Source of the DNA: Cryptomeria japonica | Lineage: Eukaryota; Streptophyta; Pinopsida; Cupressales; Cupressaceae | Length of the DNA stretch: 64,000 nt | NCBI RefSeq assembly: GCF_030272615.1 | Contig: NC_081408.1 | Coordinates: forward strand, 618,632,476-618,696,475 | Reading direction: 5' to 3' | In this document: positions 1 to 10,060 of the stretch, one piece after another | How the letters are laid out: every line of letters begins with the position of its first letter | Position numbering within the stretch: the stretch's first letter is position 1 | Notes under the pieces: generated by a model | Seen by the model: only the letters and a program-made list of their open reading frames with translations | The model's database searches: none | Told to the model about the DNA's origin: nothing | Made by a program: the position numbers and the translations under genes

Positions 1-626
1 GTGAAAATCTCCCAAGTGAGGGTTTCTATCTCTAAGCCACACTTATATTCTTCTTGTCTCCACCATGTGGAGGCTTTTCCTCTCAATAGGTGGACCGCTG
101 CACATGCTTTTAGATTGCTCTCATAAGAATGCAATGCAAAGCACCTATCTAGGCTTAAAAGCCATGCCTCTGCTTCTACCTCGTCGGTAGATCCCCCAAA
201 AGATGGTGGTTGAAGACGCATAACCTCTTTGATTAGATCCCCTGGATCCCGACGTGCCCTCTCATAATACACTGGTGCCACAATTAGAGGTGGTGCTGGT
301 AGGTGAATGGACCCAGGCTCATGCCCAGCCTGACTCTCTACGGGATTAGGAGGTGGACTCCTACTCCGTTCCCATTCTACTGTTCTACGGCTTCCTGAGT
401 TCTGGTTCTCAACATTATGATCTATTGCCGGAAGCCTATCCTGAACTATGTCAATCAAGTTCTGTAGAGCTACCAAGATGTCTCGGTTTGGGTCAACTGA
501 TCGTTCGGGAGGGGCTTCTGGGTTCACTTCCGGAACCGATTCCTCCCTATTGACCTCTTCGCGTGCCATGCGTTCATGCCTAGGGCCTCTACCACGTTTG
601 CAAGTTTGTCGCGTAGTTGGAGGCAT
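1..626 (-). CDS. Ty3/gypsy gag N-terminal part (runs off window start)
   Basis: Reading the minus strand from an ATG at 626 gives an uninterrupted frame of about 208 codons that is still open at position 1. The first 110 residues are charged and proline-rich. Residues about 125-205 match the capsid start of plant Ty3/gypsy gag: a PPSFGGS motif, then EAEAWLLSLDRCF, LKACAAVHLLRGKA and TWW. In this family Gag packages the element RNA in cytoplasmic virus-like particles. The ATG is preceded by a primer-binding site and LTR in the right order, which supports the start. The C-terminal capsid, zinc knuckle and pol lie outside the window, so intactness cannot be judged. No stop or frameshift is visible in this part, unlike most other elements here. 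Confidence 0.85.
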   Translation of the reverse strand, partial: MPPTTRQTCKRGRGPRHERMAREEVNREESVPEVNPEAPPERSVDPNRDILVALQNLIDIVQDRLPAIDHNVENQNSGSRRTVEWERSRSPPPNPVESQAGHEPGSIHLPAPPLIVAPVYYERARRDPGDLIKEVMRLQPPSFGGSTDEVEAEAWLLSLDRCFALHSYESNLKACAAVHLLRGKASTWWRQEEYKCGLEIETLTWEIF

Positions 627-784
627 CCTTTTTAAGAAAATAAAATAAAATGAAATAAATAAATATTTTAGGAGAAATATTTTAGCTAATTTAAAAATAA
701 ATATAATAAAAATAATTATAATTTAATTAATTAAATAATTATAGCGAAACGTAATAGAGTAAGGTTCCTAGTGTTGGTAACCTT

Positions 785-796
785 GCTCTGATACCA
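785..796 (-). other. Primer-binding site, initiator-Met tRNA type
   Basis: The minus strand reads TGGTATCAGAGC, the standard plant retrotransposon site complementary to the 3' end of initiator-Met tRNA. It lies three bases after the CA end of the LTR and about 160 bases before the gag ATG. It sets the orientation of the element and the inner LTR edge. Confidence 0.9.
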
Positions 797-1367
797 AAAT
801 GTCATGCCCAACTTTTGGGCACAAACGGAATAATTTAAAAAAAAAAAAAACTTAACTTAGAACGGCTAACTTAATTAAAATAATGCAAACTAGTTTGATC
901 TTAACTATGTTTTGAGTGAATCAAACAATTAAATTAATTAGGCGATAAATAATCTAAATTATACGCGAGCTAATATTTTCCCAAAAGAGTTATCACTAAT
1001 CTTCCATTAATAAATAATTAAACTCTCTTAGCAATTAATCTCAAACTTAATATATAATCTCTAAATTAATTGATCAATAATCTCTTATAGTTCTTTAATT
1101 ACTGAGGGTCTAAAATTAATTGTCCTAGTTATTAGATTTAACAACCTTATTAAATAAAATCTCCATAAATTAAAATACCTTATAATTTAAAATTTAAATG
1201 GGCCAACTTGACCCTACATATATCATTTTATTTTTCCCAAGGGTTTATTCTACCCAAGAATTTTAAAATCTTCTTTTTAGAATGCATCTACATTCATTTA
1301 ATAATTAAAAAAGCATTACCTAATTTACCAATAACTATTTGATTCCATATAAATATAGAATTTAATT

Positions 1368-1398
<31 letters not shown>

Positions 1399-1399
1399 A
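1368..1399. repeat. (AC)n(AT)n microsatellite
   Basis: A run of CA dinucleotides passes directly into TA dinucleotides inside the gypsy LTR. Confidence 0.9.
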
Positions 1400-1751
1400 A
1401 GATATTTCAAGGAGAAAGTGGGGGGGGGGTTTCTTTTCTTTATTTTATTAATTTACTTATAAAAGAATTCAACAAGGTCACAAACTAACCCTAACTTTTT
1501 AAAACATCCACCCCACACATATTTTATTCTAAAATCTATGTGTGTTTGCCCTAACCCGAAACTAGGGTTAGGGCTTGTGTGTTATAACATACACATATAT
1601 CTTTTTTTTTAGTGTTGTGTGTGTGTGAATGCAGATCGAAGGATTTGGCAGCGGCCAAAGGAGGGAGCGACAACCATGAAAGGGAGCGGCGGAGAAATGG
1701 AGAACGATGGTGGAATGGTGATCGGCGGCAGGCGGGGGTTTCCCCCGGGCA

Positions 1752-1956
1752 CCACTGTGTTTATCCACAGTGCGGCCGAGCGCCGTCCACTATGGATAAA
1801 CACAGTGGTGGCCGGGAGCCACCACCACTATGGTTGCCCATAGTGGGGAACCCGGTGCCATCCACTGTGGTTTCCAACAGTGGCGGCGTCGAGTCGTCCA
1901 CTATGGGTAGCCACAGTGGAGGCACTGCCGTGCCGTCCTCTGTGTTCACAGAGGTT
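1752..1956. repeat. GC-rich tandem hairpin array in the LTR
   Basis: Six units of 35-39 bp each begin with a short foldback such as CCACTGTGGTTTCCAACAGTGG, CCACTATGGTTGCCCATAGTGG or CCTCTGTGTTCACAGAGG, followed by a GC-rich spacer. Units start near 1752, 1787, 1823, 1862, 1898 and 1937. Stems vary in compensatory or near-compensatory fashion, while spacers vary more. The array sits alone in AT-rich surroundings. Confidence 0.75.
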
Positions 1957-2124
1957 CGGCCTTCACTGAGCATGGTAAAAAATATATATATATATATTTT
2001 TATTTAAAATATTATTTTTTAAAGAAAATTCGTTAACATACATATATATGTGTATGTGTGTGTGTGTAAATATACATGTTTACATCTATATTTTTTTTAT
2101 AAGAAATATATGCATTTCTAAAAT

Positions 2125-2127
<3 letters not shown>

Positions 2128-2178
<51 letters not shown>
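2128..2178. repeat. (TA)n microsatellite, about 25 units
   Basis: A pure TA dinucleotide run within the gypsy LTR; a smaller one lies near 1982-1998. Confidence 0.95.
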
Positions 2179-2182
<4 letters not shown>

Positions 2183-5010
2183 ACACACTTAAACATCCTA
2201 TGATTTTTTTCTCCCTTTTTTTTTATAACAAATCTTAATATACATGCAAAAATGAATACTATTAGCTACAACAAGGAGATGGGTGAAACAAATATAATTT
2301 TTCTTTTGTTTTCTAAGAGGCTAAAAAAAAGTAGAAGTGTTTTATATTATGCAACTATTATTATTTCTTTTAAAAAAAAAAAAACTTATAACAATAACAT
2401 GAATATAATCTTTCCTGGTCTAACAAAATATGACTAAAACTAAATGCTAAACCTCTTTTTCTTTTTTTTCAAAATAAAATAGGCTACTACAATAGGAATT
2501 ATTTTCTGCAGTAAATAAAAGATTAAAAAAAAAACAGATTTATTTTATTTGCAGCAGCACAATATAAACATAAATGAACACGCAATAATAGATTTAATTT
2601 ATTTCCAGCAGCATAAATGAACATAGGTGAACATGTAATAACAGAATTAATTTATTTACAGAATAAACATAAATGCAACAACTTTATTTATTTTTATTGT
2701 TTTTTAAAATGAAGATTTAAATACAAGTTAATATATTTCATTTCCCTTTTTGCAAAACTACCCAAATTAGGAGAAATGCATTTCTTTAGCAAATTTAAAA
2801 ACAAGTAATAATAATACAAATGGGTTTGAAGACCCAACTAATATTTCCCTTCCAAATGAATGTGAATAAAATAAATAAACTTCTTTTCTTTTGGAAATTA
2901 AATACAACAATAGCTCTTTTTTTTTGCTACAAATTAAATACATTCTTTTTCTTGAACTATTTCTGCAACTTAGAACAGCAACTAATCCCTTTATCCTTTC
3001 TTTTCCATCCTAAGCAACCTGCAATAAAAATACAACCTGACCATGGAGAGTTCACCTCCCAGCCTAGGCTTACTAGAAGCCACCCCCGAGCTTGGAGAAC
3101 CAAGTACTAGACGGGTCACAAACAAACAAACAACACAACAACAAAAGCAAACACTCAACATGCATTTTCCCATCCCAAGCTACACTCTCACCACAACTTG
3201 TAATGATCTTTCCACAGGTGGAAGTGGACCAAGTACCATTGGGGAGATTGCAAGCATAATACAACTCAAGCCACCTCATGGCAAAAACAAAATACAACAA
3301 ATTTCATCTCCACACCTTATGCCCCCAAAAGGCATAAAAGCCATATTTTCTCCCCTTATGACCCCCAAATGCATACACAAAGCTATGCAGCAAGGGTCAC
3401 AAAGGACACCCTTAAGATCACTCTCCATAAGGAGAGCCTCTCACCCAAGGCTGACATACTTCTTCCACCCCGAGACCATCCTACTCCCCCAACAGTAGGA
3501 GCCCTTGGACACTCCCAAAAAAAGAACACATAAACAAAGAACAAGGAAATGAAAATTTACATTTTTCTCCTACAAAACAATTTACATATACACATCTCCT
3601 CATACAAGCATTTCTTTCTTTCAAAAACAACTTAAACAACATAAACAAAAGGAAATAAAACCAACCTTAATCTGCCAATAGGTATGTTAGACTTAGTTGG
3701 AGATGAGCTGCCCAAATCCACACAAACTTTCCACCAACACTTCACCAAAATTCTATCCTACAACTAAATTTCAAAAATTGCATAATCTCCAACAATGGAG
3801 AGTGGGTGATTACTCACTAAGTCCCTAATCCTTTCCTAAGAAGGCCTCTCACACACTTCTCAACCCCTTGGGTAAGGTGAGAGTTCCCATTGGTTGCTCT
3901 TCCCAACTTCTTACATATTACTAAAACTGGAAAGGGAAAAGGTGAGAGAGGATGGGGAAGAGAGTTTGACATCAAAAGGAAAGGTTGTCTATCCTAGGAG
4001 GAACCTTCTAAGTTGAATTTTCGCTCACCTTGGGAAAACCACTTTTTGAGGTGACTAAACAGTCACATGGGAGTAGTCACATGTTTCAAAATACCCTTAA
4101 CCCATAAGTATACCCTTTGGACCTTTGGAAAAGCCCTAAAACTGACCCTAGGAGTCCATTTGACCCCTTAGAAACCCCACTGAAGTTAACCTACGGGTCA
4201 AACCTGAGTTGACCACTCCCAAGACTCCCTACCCAAGGCAAATTTGGGACCACACTCATGTGTTTGAATGGCTTTGGTAGAAACAAAACTCCCTCCAAGA
4301 GACAAGTCGAAATCAATGACACTAATCATCACATGTCAAGTGACACAATAAAATACAATATAAAAATCACACATGGAATTTGTCTCTTGTAGGTTTACAC
4401 AATTAAATAAAATCAAATTAACACGCATGCATCATTTACTTTCACGAATAAAATACATTACAAACGAGGTGTCGTCTCTTCAAATAGACAACCCCTGGCT
4501 TAACAAACGTACATTGGTCTAGGTTTGGTTCTCCATATTAATTTCATGGTCACATGGATAATTTTCCTGCGCATCTCAATTAACACATTAGTAATTCCAA
4601 ATAATCACAATTATATATAATTAAATACATGGATTTCATTGCACATCAAACACTCATACATTTGGCAATAATTATTCAATATCCCATTCATTCAAATTTG
4701 ATTCCACATAAGCAATTATCATAATTCTCAAAATTGAACCATTCATAAAATAAACATCATTTTTCTATCATCAAAATGAAGTCCTGCAATTCTAATAATG
4801 ACATTCACCATTTCAAAGTAATTCTATTCTAGCAATATATAAAGTTTCCTAATCATAATGCATAAAATGAAGCATCAATATATGTCAATGTGATTCAAAT
4901 CATGGAATCATATAGGTTCTAAATTCATAAAGCATAAAATAAAGCATCCATAATAGTCTCAATATGCAAATAACTGAAAATGTCAAGCTTAGTCGAGGTA
5001 GGGCCTCACA

Positions 5011-5682
5011 TCTAAACTGTACACTAAACTGTACAAGCATACGCTGTACCAAACTGTACAAACATAATAAGCTGAAAGACAGCTCAAAGTACCATTTTTT
5101 ATTTATATGCCACTTTTAGAATGGTGCTCTGGATAAATAAGTTACTTCTAATGTTCCAAACTTATATATCCCTGAAATGATGTTTCTTATAACGTAAAGG
5201 TTTTTTAGTGGATCATTAAATGATAAATGGTACACATTAAATACATACAAGACGTGTCAGCAAACCATGTCCACTCATTGAAGAAATAAAATGGCTAAGA
5301 GGCCACTAATTTTAAACAATGTTGTTTTCAATTTTAAAAATTTATTTTTGCTGAGTTGTGGTGTTCAATTCTTCATTCATCTGTTGCCCAAGCTTTACTT
5401 AAAAGACTTTCAATTAAATAACCATTTATGATTTGCATAATAATAAATTTGTTATTCAGAGAATATTTAAGAATGGACAGATAAGATAAGGATTGATATA
5501 AACGTACTCACATGGGTAGCTGGGGTTGGGATTACGTTTTCCAACCATTCAAGGACTGAGGACCGCTGCCTGCTGTGGAGCCCGAAAAGGCATTGAATGC
5601 TTACTGAGAACTCATCATGTATACAGAGCTAATGTTCCATTTCCCATTACAGGTGATAGACAGAGCAAAACTTTAAGAAAAA
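5011..5682 (+). promoter_or_regulatory. 5' flank and promoter region of the BAHD gene
   Basis: The 672 bp between the gypsy LTR edge and the BAHD start codon must hold the proximal promoter. A TATA-like GATATAAAC lies near 5493. GGTTGGG (5524-5530) and CCAACC (5541-5546), in opposite orientation, resemble the AC-rich sites that MYB regulators of phenylpropanoid genes bind. A small direct repeat built on AAACTGTACA lies at 5014-5066. The sites are motif matches only. The retroelement points away from the gene, so its LTR start is next to this promoter. Confidence 0.4.
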
Positions 5683-7455
5683 ATGGACGTTAAAGTCACA
5701 GATTCAGTACTTGTTAAGCCTGTAAAATCCACTCCACATCACAAACTGTGGGTCTCCAATATAGATTTAGTTATGGTTAGATTCCATTCTGCAATTGCTT
5801 ATATTTACAGAAGCCCTCCCAATGGAGATTCCGATCATGTGGCTGAAATACTGAGAGATGCGCTTTCTAAGGTGTTGGTGGATTTTTATCCACTGGCGGG
5901 CAGATTGATTCTGGACGCCTCTGGTAGAATTGCTGTTGACTGTAATGGCGAGGGCGCTCTATTTGTGGAAGCAGAGACCGACTTTACAATCGATGATTTT
6001 GGGGATTTCACCTCCCCTTCACAACTCACCACTTTGGTTCCCTCTGCTACTTACGAGAATGGCTTCACTACATTTCCTCTGCTTATGGTTCAGGTAAATT
6101 CTATTAACCTGCTCTAGTATTTTGTTCTCTGTACATTATTTGTATGTACTTGTTTCTGCGTATCCTATTTTATTTATTTTATGCATTCTTTAATTAATTA
6201 TATTAATTTGTTCTACTACTATAAATATGTTCTTTTCACATTATTATAAACCATCCCACTATCCCTTTCTTTTTCTTTTTAGGGCTTTTTGGGTTTGCTT
6301 ATTTTATTTTGTCAATTTTAGATTCAAGTTTCTATTGGATTTGGATTTTTAAGAATTGTTTGTGCATCAAGCTTGTTGTCAATTTTAGATTCAGGTTTCT
6401 AAGAATTAGTAGAACGAGGTTTATTGTAATCGGCTTCTTGTCACTTTTCAATTTTTTTTAAATTTATATAATCATTTAATCAGATAGATATTTAAGTAAA
6501 ATAATCTGAGTGCTCAATTGATTTCAGTCTTTCTAAAATAGCAAAGGAATTGCAGGTAACCAAGTTCAAATGTGGAGGGGTGGCTTTAGGAACGGGGATA
6601 CAACATATCTTATCAGATGGTACATCTTCTCTACATTTTGTTAACAGCTGGTGTGATGTAGCTCGTGGATTGCAGTTACATTTGCTTCCTCAAATAGATC
6701 GGACACCACTTCGAGCTCGAGATCCTCCCAGGGTGAGCTTTTCTCACGAAGAATTTGTACCACCTCCAACCCTTCTCCACCAAGAAAATCATATTCTGCA
6801 AGAAGAGTCAAATAAGGTCTTATTTGGAAGGTTCAATCTTAGTAAAGAGCAAGTTAAATCCATAAAAGATAAGGCAAGCGAGAACCCTCTTAACAAGACT
6901 TACTCCACCTACGTAAGCCTGGCAGCCCATATTTGGAAATGTTGTACCACAGCGCGAGGTTTACTAGAAAAGCAGAGATGCAAACTCTACATTCCTGTAG
7001 ATGGGAGAGACCGTCTGTGTAAACCACCATTGCCTCGTGGGTATTTTGGCAATGCCATTTTTATGGCCACCCCAATAGAGACCGCAGGAGAAATTGTCTC
7101 CAATCCTTTGTGGTACAGCGCTGGAAAAATTCAGGAGTCGATAGGGAAGATGGATGATGAATATCTACGGTCTGGGTTGGACTTCCTGGAGTCACAACCA
7201 GATTTGAATGCTTTTGTGAGAAGCAGGAATGTATTTAATTGCCCTAATATGGTTATCAATAGTTGGACGTCTTTGCCATTTTATGATGCAGATTTTGGTT
7301 GGGGAAGGCCAACTATGCTGGGACCTGCGGAAAATCCTCCAGACGGACTCTGCCGCATTTTGCCAATCCCTACAAATGATGGGAGTGTGTCCGTTTGCCT
7401 GGGATTACTGAATGATCATCTGGTTAAATTTGGCAAGCTACTTTATGAGTTTTAA
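5683..7455 (+). CDS. BAHD acyltransferase, HCT-like (two exons)
   Basis: Exon 1 is 5683-6093 and exon 2 is 6556-7455. The 462-bp intron has GT...AG ends in phase 0 at the usual BAHD position, just before the VTKFKCGG motif. The joined product is 436 residues, normal for the family. It has the catalytic HxxxD motif as HILSD (154-158) and the structural DFGWG motif (383-387). It also carries HCT-type signatures: LWVSNIDLV, FYPLAGRL, IDRTPLRARDPP, GYFGNAIF and PTNDGSVSV. BAHD enzymes are cytosolic and transfer an acyl group from a CoA thioester to an alcohol or amine. The closest family I can name is shikimate/quinate hydroxycinnamoyl transferase of phenylpropanoid metabolism. However, the arginine that holds shikimate in true HCT (SWVRLP) is Ser376 here (SWTSLP), so another acceptor is likely. 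No stop or frameshift was seen; it is probably functional. Two relics of its 3' end lie at 13931-14735. Confidence 0.93.
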
Positions 7456-8464
7456 AAGATAAGATGTAAAAGATTTTAAATTCACTACTATAAAATTTGG
7501 CTACTACCTGTTATTTGATATTTTAATTTTGAAAAAAATTGATTTCGGTTATCTGGCTGGATGAGTTCCTTTTAGTTCTTTTCAGAAGATTAATAGGGTT
7601 GGCAAATGTTTTTTCTTTTTATGTTTTTCGGCTAATAAATATGATATGAATTGATAATTGTTATTATTTCTTGATCTAATTTATAGATACGTTCCTTATT
7701 GCATACAGTTGGGAATCAAAATTCTTAGATTTATTCTAAGATTGGCTTAGCATGCTGTACAGTAGATGTTGAGGTTGGCCGAATTACTGATGACCTTCAC
7801 TCCCTCCCTTCCGAGTGCTGCCTGACCGTAAAAGACAGAGAATCTGTATTTGTTTGTATACCCTGTAGATGAAAAGATCTAATTCAGTACTAATATTTTT
7901 AAACATTTTCCTATATATTTTCATAGTAAAACATTCTATTGATACCTATTAAGAAATATGACGAGTATGAACAAATTTTAAAGAAAGTAAAAGGCATGAA
8001 CACCTTGACACATCAATTACACAAGGGTACTTTGGACTACAGTAGCAGTAGCGTTACTATGATATAAAATAGAATGTCCCTACTGATATAAAAGTTTAAG
8101 AAAATGATGACAACATTAATGAAAAAGGATAGCTTTAATTGCAAAAGAGAGTTTATTATTTGTATAGACAGTGTTAGTATATCTCTGTAACAAATAAGAA
8201 TTCATCCTTACCATGAATTCTAAACTGAACAGTACAATTTAAATTTGGGCTCTGCCACTTCCTGTAATAGTCTATTTGCTCATTTGTGCTGAATAAGTAA
8301 AATGCTCTCCAGTACATTTTTCAACCATTCTCTGAGTGTGAAAACTTTGGTCGGCTGGACCCTCATGAGCAGCACCTTCAGGTGCAACTTGACTAAGATT
8401 TTCATTAGACCTCACGGTATTCTCAATCCAATCCATTTAAGCAGTCCTCGCCTTGTAGGAATCA
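7456..8464. other. 3' flank of the BAHD gene; no gene seen
   Basis: AT-rich sequence. The first 200 bp or so (7456-7620) are the gene's 3' untranslated region and downstream flank, shown by the two relic copies near 14040 and 14560 that retain the same sequence after the stop codon. Nothing else recognisable was found to 8464. Confidence 0.6.
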
Positions 8465-9368
8465 AACTACTGTTGCTTATGAATAAATCCTGCAAAGTAT
8501 TCAATATGCCTCCTCTGTTTACAATCAACCAATCTAAAACTGTATGTCACATTAGCATGTGAGTGAACTTGAACCTCTAGATCTGTCATTCCCTTACCAA
8601 TAACAAGCCCTCCAAGTTTGAATGGAAGATTTATAGCACCATCAGCAAATGGATTCAATTCTTCATCCTCGGGTAAACCCATTTTAGATTTCATTATATT
8701 GTTTGACCCATTTTAGATTTCACTAAAATATAATGCCCCGATCCAGGAAAATGCTTACCTGCATAACTCTCACCAATTACAAATGAGACCCAGTTTTTCA
8801 ACTCACTGTTAGTGTTGTAAAACTCCTTCAAAGCTTAAAAGAGATGTTCTGCTACCTGGCTATGATGAACAGAAAAGTTTCCATGGCCCAAGTTCATAGA
8901 TATTGTTGTAAAACTCCTTCAAAGCTTAAAAGAAATGTTCTGCTACCTGGCTATGATGAACAGGAAACTTTCCATTGCCCAAGTTCCCAGATATTGCCAA
9001 TCATGCTTGAACAATCTGGTCCTCCTTGTAACAATAAGATTTTTGGTTTATGTGCAACGGATGTAGAGGGTTATGAGGCTTCATAAAATGCATAGAACAT
9101 TTTTGCTTTGGAAGATGCATTTAACAGTTAGACATCTAGATTTGGTGGGCAATACTTCCTCTAGAAACACAAAGTTGTCTCCCCCCAGTGGATGAGAAAT
9201 GAATGATGATATGGAGGAGCCATCTCTTGGCTGCAAGGAACGAGGCAAAACCAGTACCGCAATTAAGATACAAAGTATTGCTAAGGCCTTGCTTGCGACT
9301 GATATGCATTCTGAAATCCCAGATTTGTTCCCATCGTTGCCCTTTGTGTTTCCAAGAACAATTGGCAA
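8465..9368 (-). pseudogene. Serine carboxypeptidase-like (SCPL) pseudogene
   Basis: Pieces of a plant serine carboxypeptidase-like protein occur in the right order on the minus strand, in different frames. From 9368: a signal-peptide-like segment (ALAILCILIAVLVLP), then LEEVLPTKSRCLTV, the N-terminal LPTKSGYLTV signature. A frameshift is followed by FYAFYEAS, a stop, and LLLQGGPDCSSMIGN with WELGQWKV near 9035-8970, the substrate-binding block (normally GGPGCSS). Next comes GESYAG near 8774-8759, the catalytic serine motif, at a GTAAGC splice donor. Then INLPFKLGGLVIGKGMTDLEVQVHSHA near 8640-8550. These enzymes are secreted or vacuolar peptidases or acyltransferases. Stops, frameshifts, a 91-bp internal duplication and the absence of the C-terminal His/Asp half show it is dead. 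It retains intron-like junctions, so it is not a processed copy. Confidence 0.82.
8814..8996. repeat. 91-bp tandem duplication inside the SCPL pseudogene
   Basis: 8814-8904 and 8905-8995 are near-identical (a few substitutions), both containing CTACCTGGCTATGATGAACA. The duplication lies between the GGPDCSS and GESYAG segments and further disrupts the reading frame. Confidence 0.9.
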
Positions 9369-9741
9369 CCGAATTTGATAAAATAACAGAGAAGATAGAA
9401 GTTTGCAGGGTTTGGGATTTTAAAAAGGCTTTTAAATCAAAACATGAAAATCTGATTTTTCTTTAGCTAAGATTCCCGTTTTCTGAATTCTCTGTATATT
9501 TGAGGTACCGAAGTGGCCGTCTCTCAAGTCGACACATTCTAATATTACATATTAGAGGTCAGAGTTGGCTGCATCCCTCTTCGACACGATCTAGAATATA
9601 GGAAGAAATAATAAACACTAGTTGAAGTTTCATTTGTCTGTTTTGCGGTATAGAATGATATTTCTTTCTAAATACCTGATTTTGGTGAGGGACGTGTCTT
9701 CACCCCCTCATATTCCTATTATCCAATTTCCCTCCACCCAC

Positions 9742-10060
9742 CTACACAATGGAACACAGATTGAAAAAGAGAAAAAATAGCGAATATTGGATGATATAGA
9801 AATAACAAAATCGAAGTAAAAATAATAAAGAAGAAGAAAAAATGATGTCAAATTTTACAATACCTAAGAATGATAAAGATTTTCGTTGGTTTTTTACTTA
9901 GCTACACAATGGAACATAAAGATGGAAAAAGATAAAAAGTAGGGAATATCGGATGATATAGAAATGAAGAAAAATAATCTAATCTATGTATCGAATGAAA
10001 TCAAAGTAAAAATGACAAAGAAGACAAAGAAAATGATGTCAAATTCCACAACTCGTACGA
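9742..10060. repeat. Direct tandem repeat, about 160-bp unit
   Basis: Two diverged copies start at CTACACAATGGAACA (9742 and 9902) and share the GATGATATAGAAAT and AAATGATGTCAAATT blocks in the same order. They are A-rich and noncoding. Confidence 0.75.

Larger units (their letters stand above)
800..5010 (-). repeat. 5' LTR of the Ty3/gypsy element, about 4.2 kb
   Basis: On the minus strand the block starts TGTGAGGCCCTA at 5010 and ends GGGCATGACA at 800, giving TG...CA ends and terminal inverted repeats (TGTGAGGCCC against TGTCATGCCC, two mismatches). The inner end abuts the primer-binding site. About 4,211 bp is long for a plant LTR. It contains microsatellites and a GC-rich hairpin array at 1752-1956 in otherwise AT-rich sequence. 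Short ORFs inside it (for example plus-strand 1612-2007 and 3043-3498) match nothing I recognise and are treated as chance. The outer edge rests on the inverted-repeat match only; the partner LTR and target duplication are outside the window. Confidence 0.7.

Noticed and set aside
1752-1956. CRISPR-like regular repeat/spacer pattern
   Set aside because: Each unit is itself a foldback with variable stem, there is no conserved direct repeat, and the context is a plant LTR without cas genes.
1612-2007. 131-codon plus-strand ORF (and overlapping frames) in the gypsy LTR
   Set aside because: It is produced by the GC-rich hairpin array; all frames are open there and the protein has only repeat-derived sequence.
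3043-3498. 151-codon plus-strand ORF
   Set aside because: It lies inside the LTR, opposite to the element's direction, with no recognisable domain or conservation signal.
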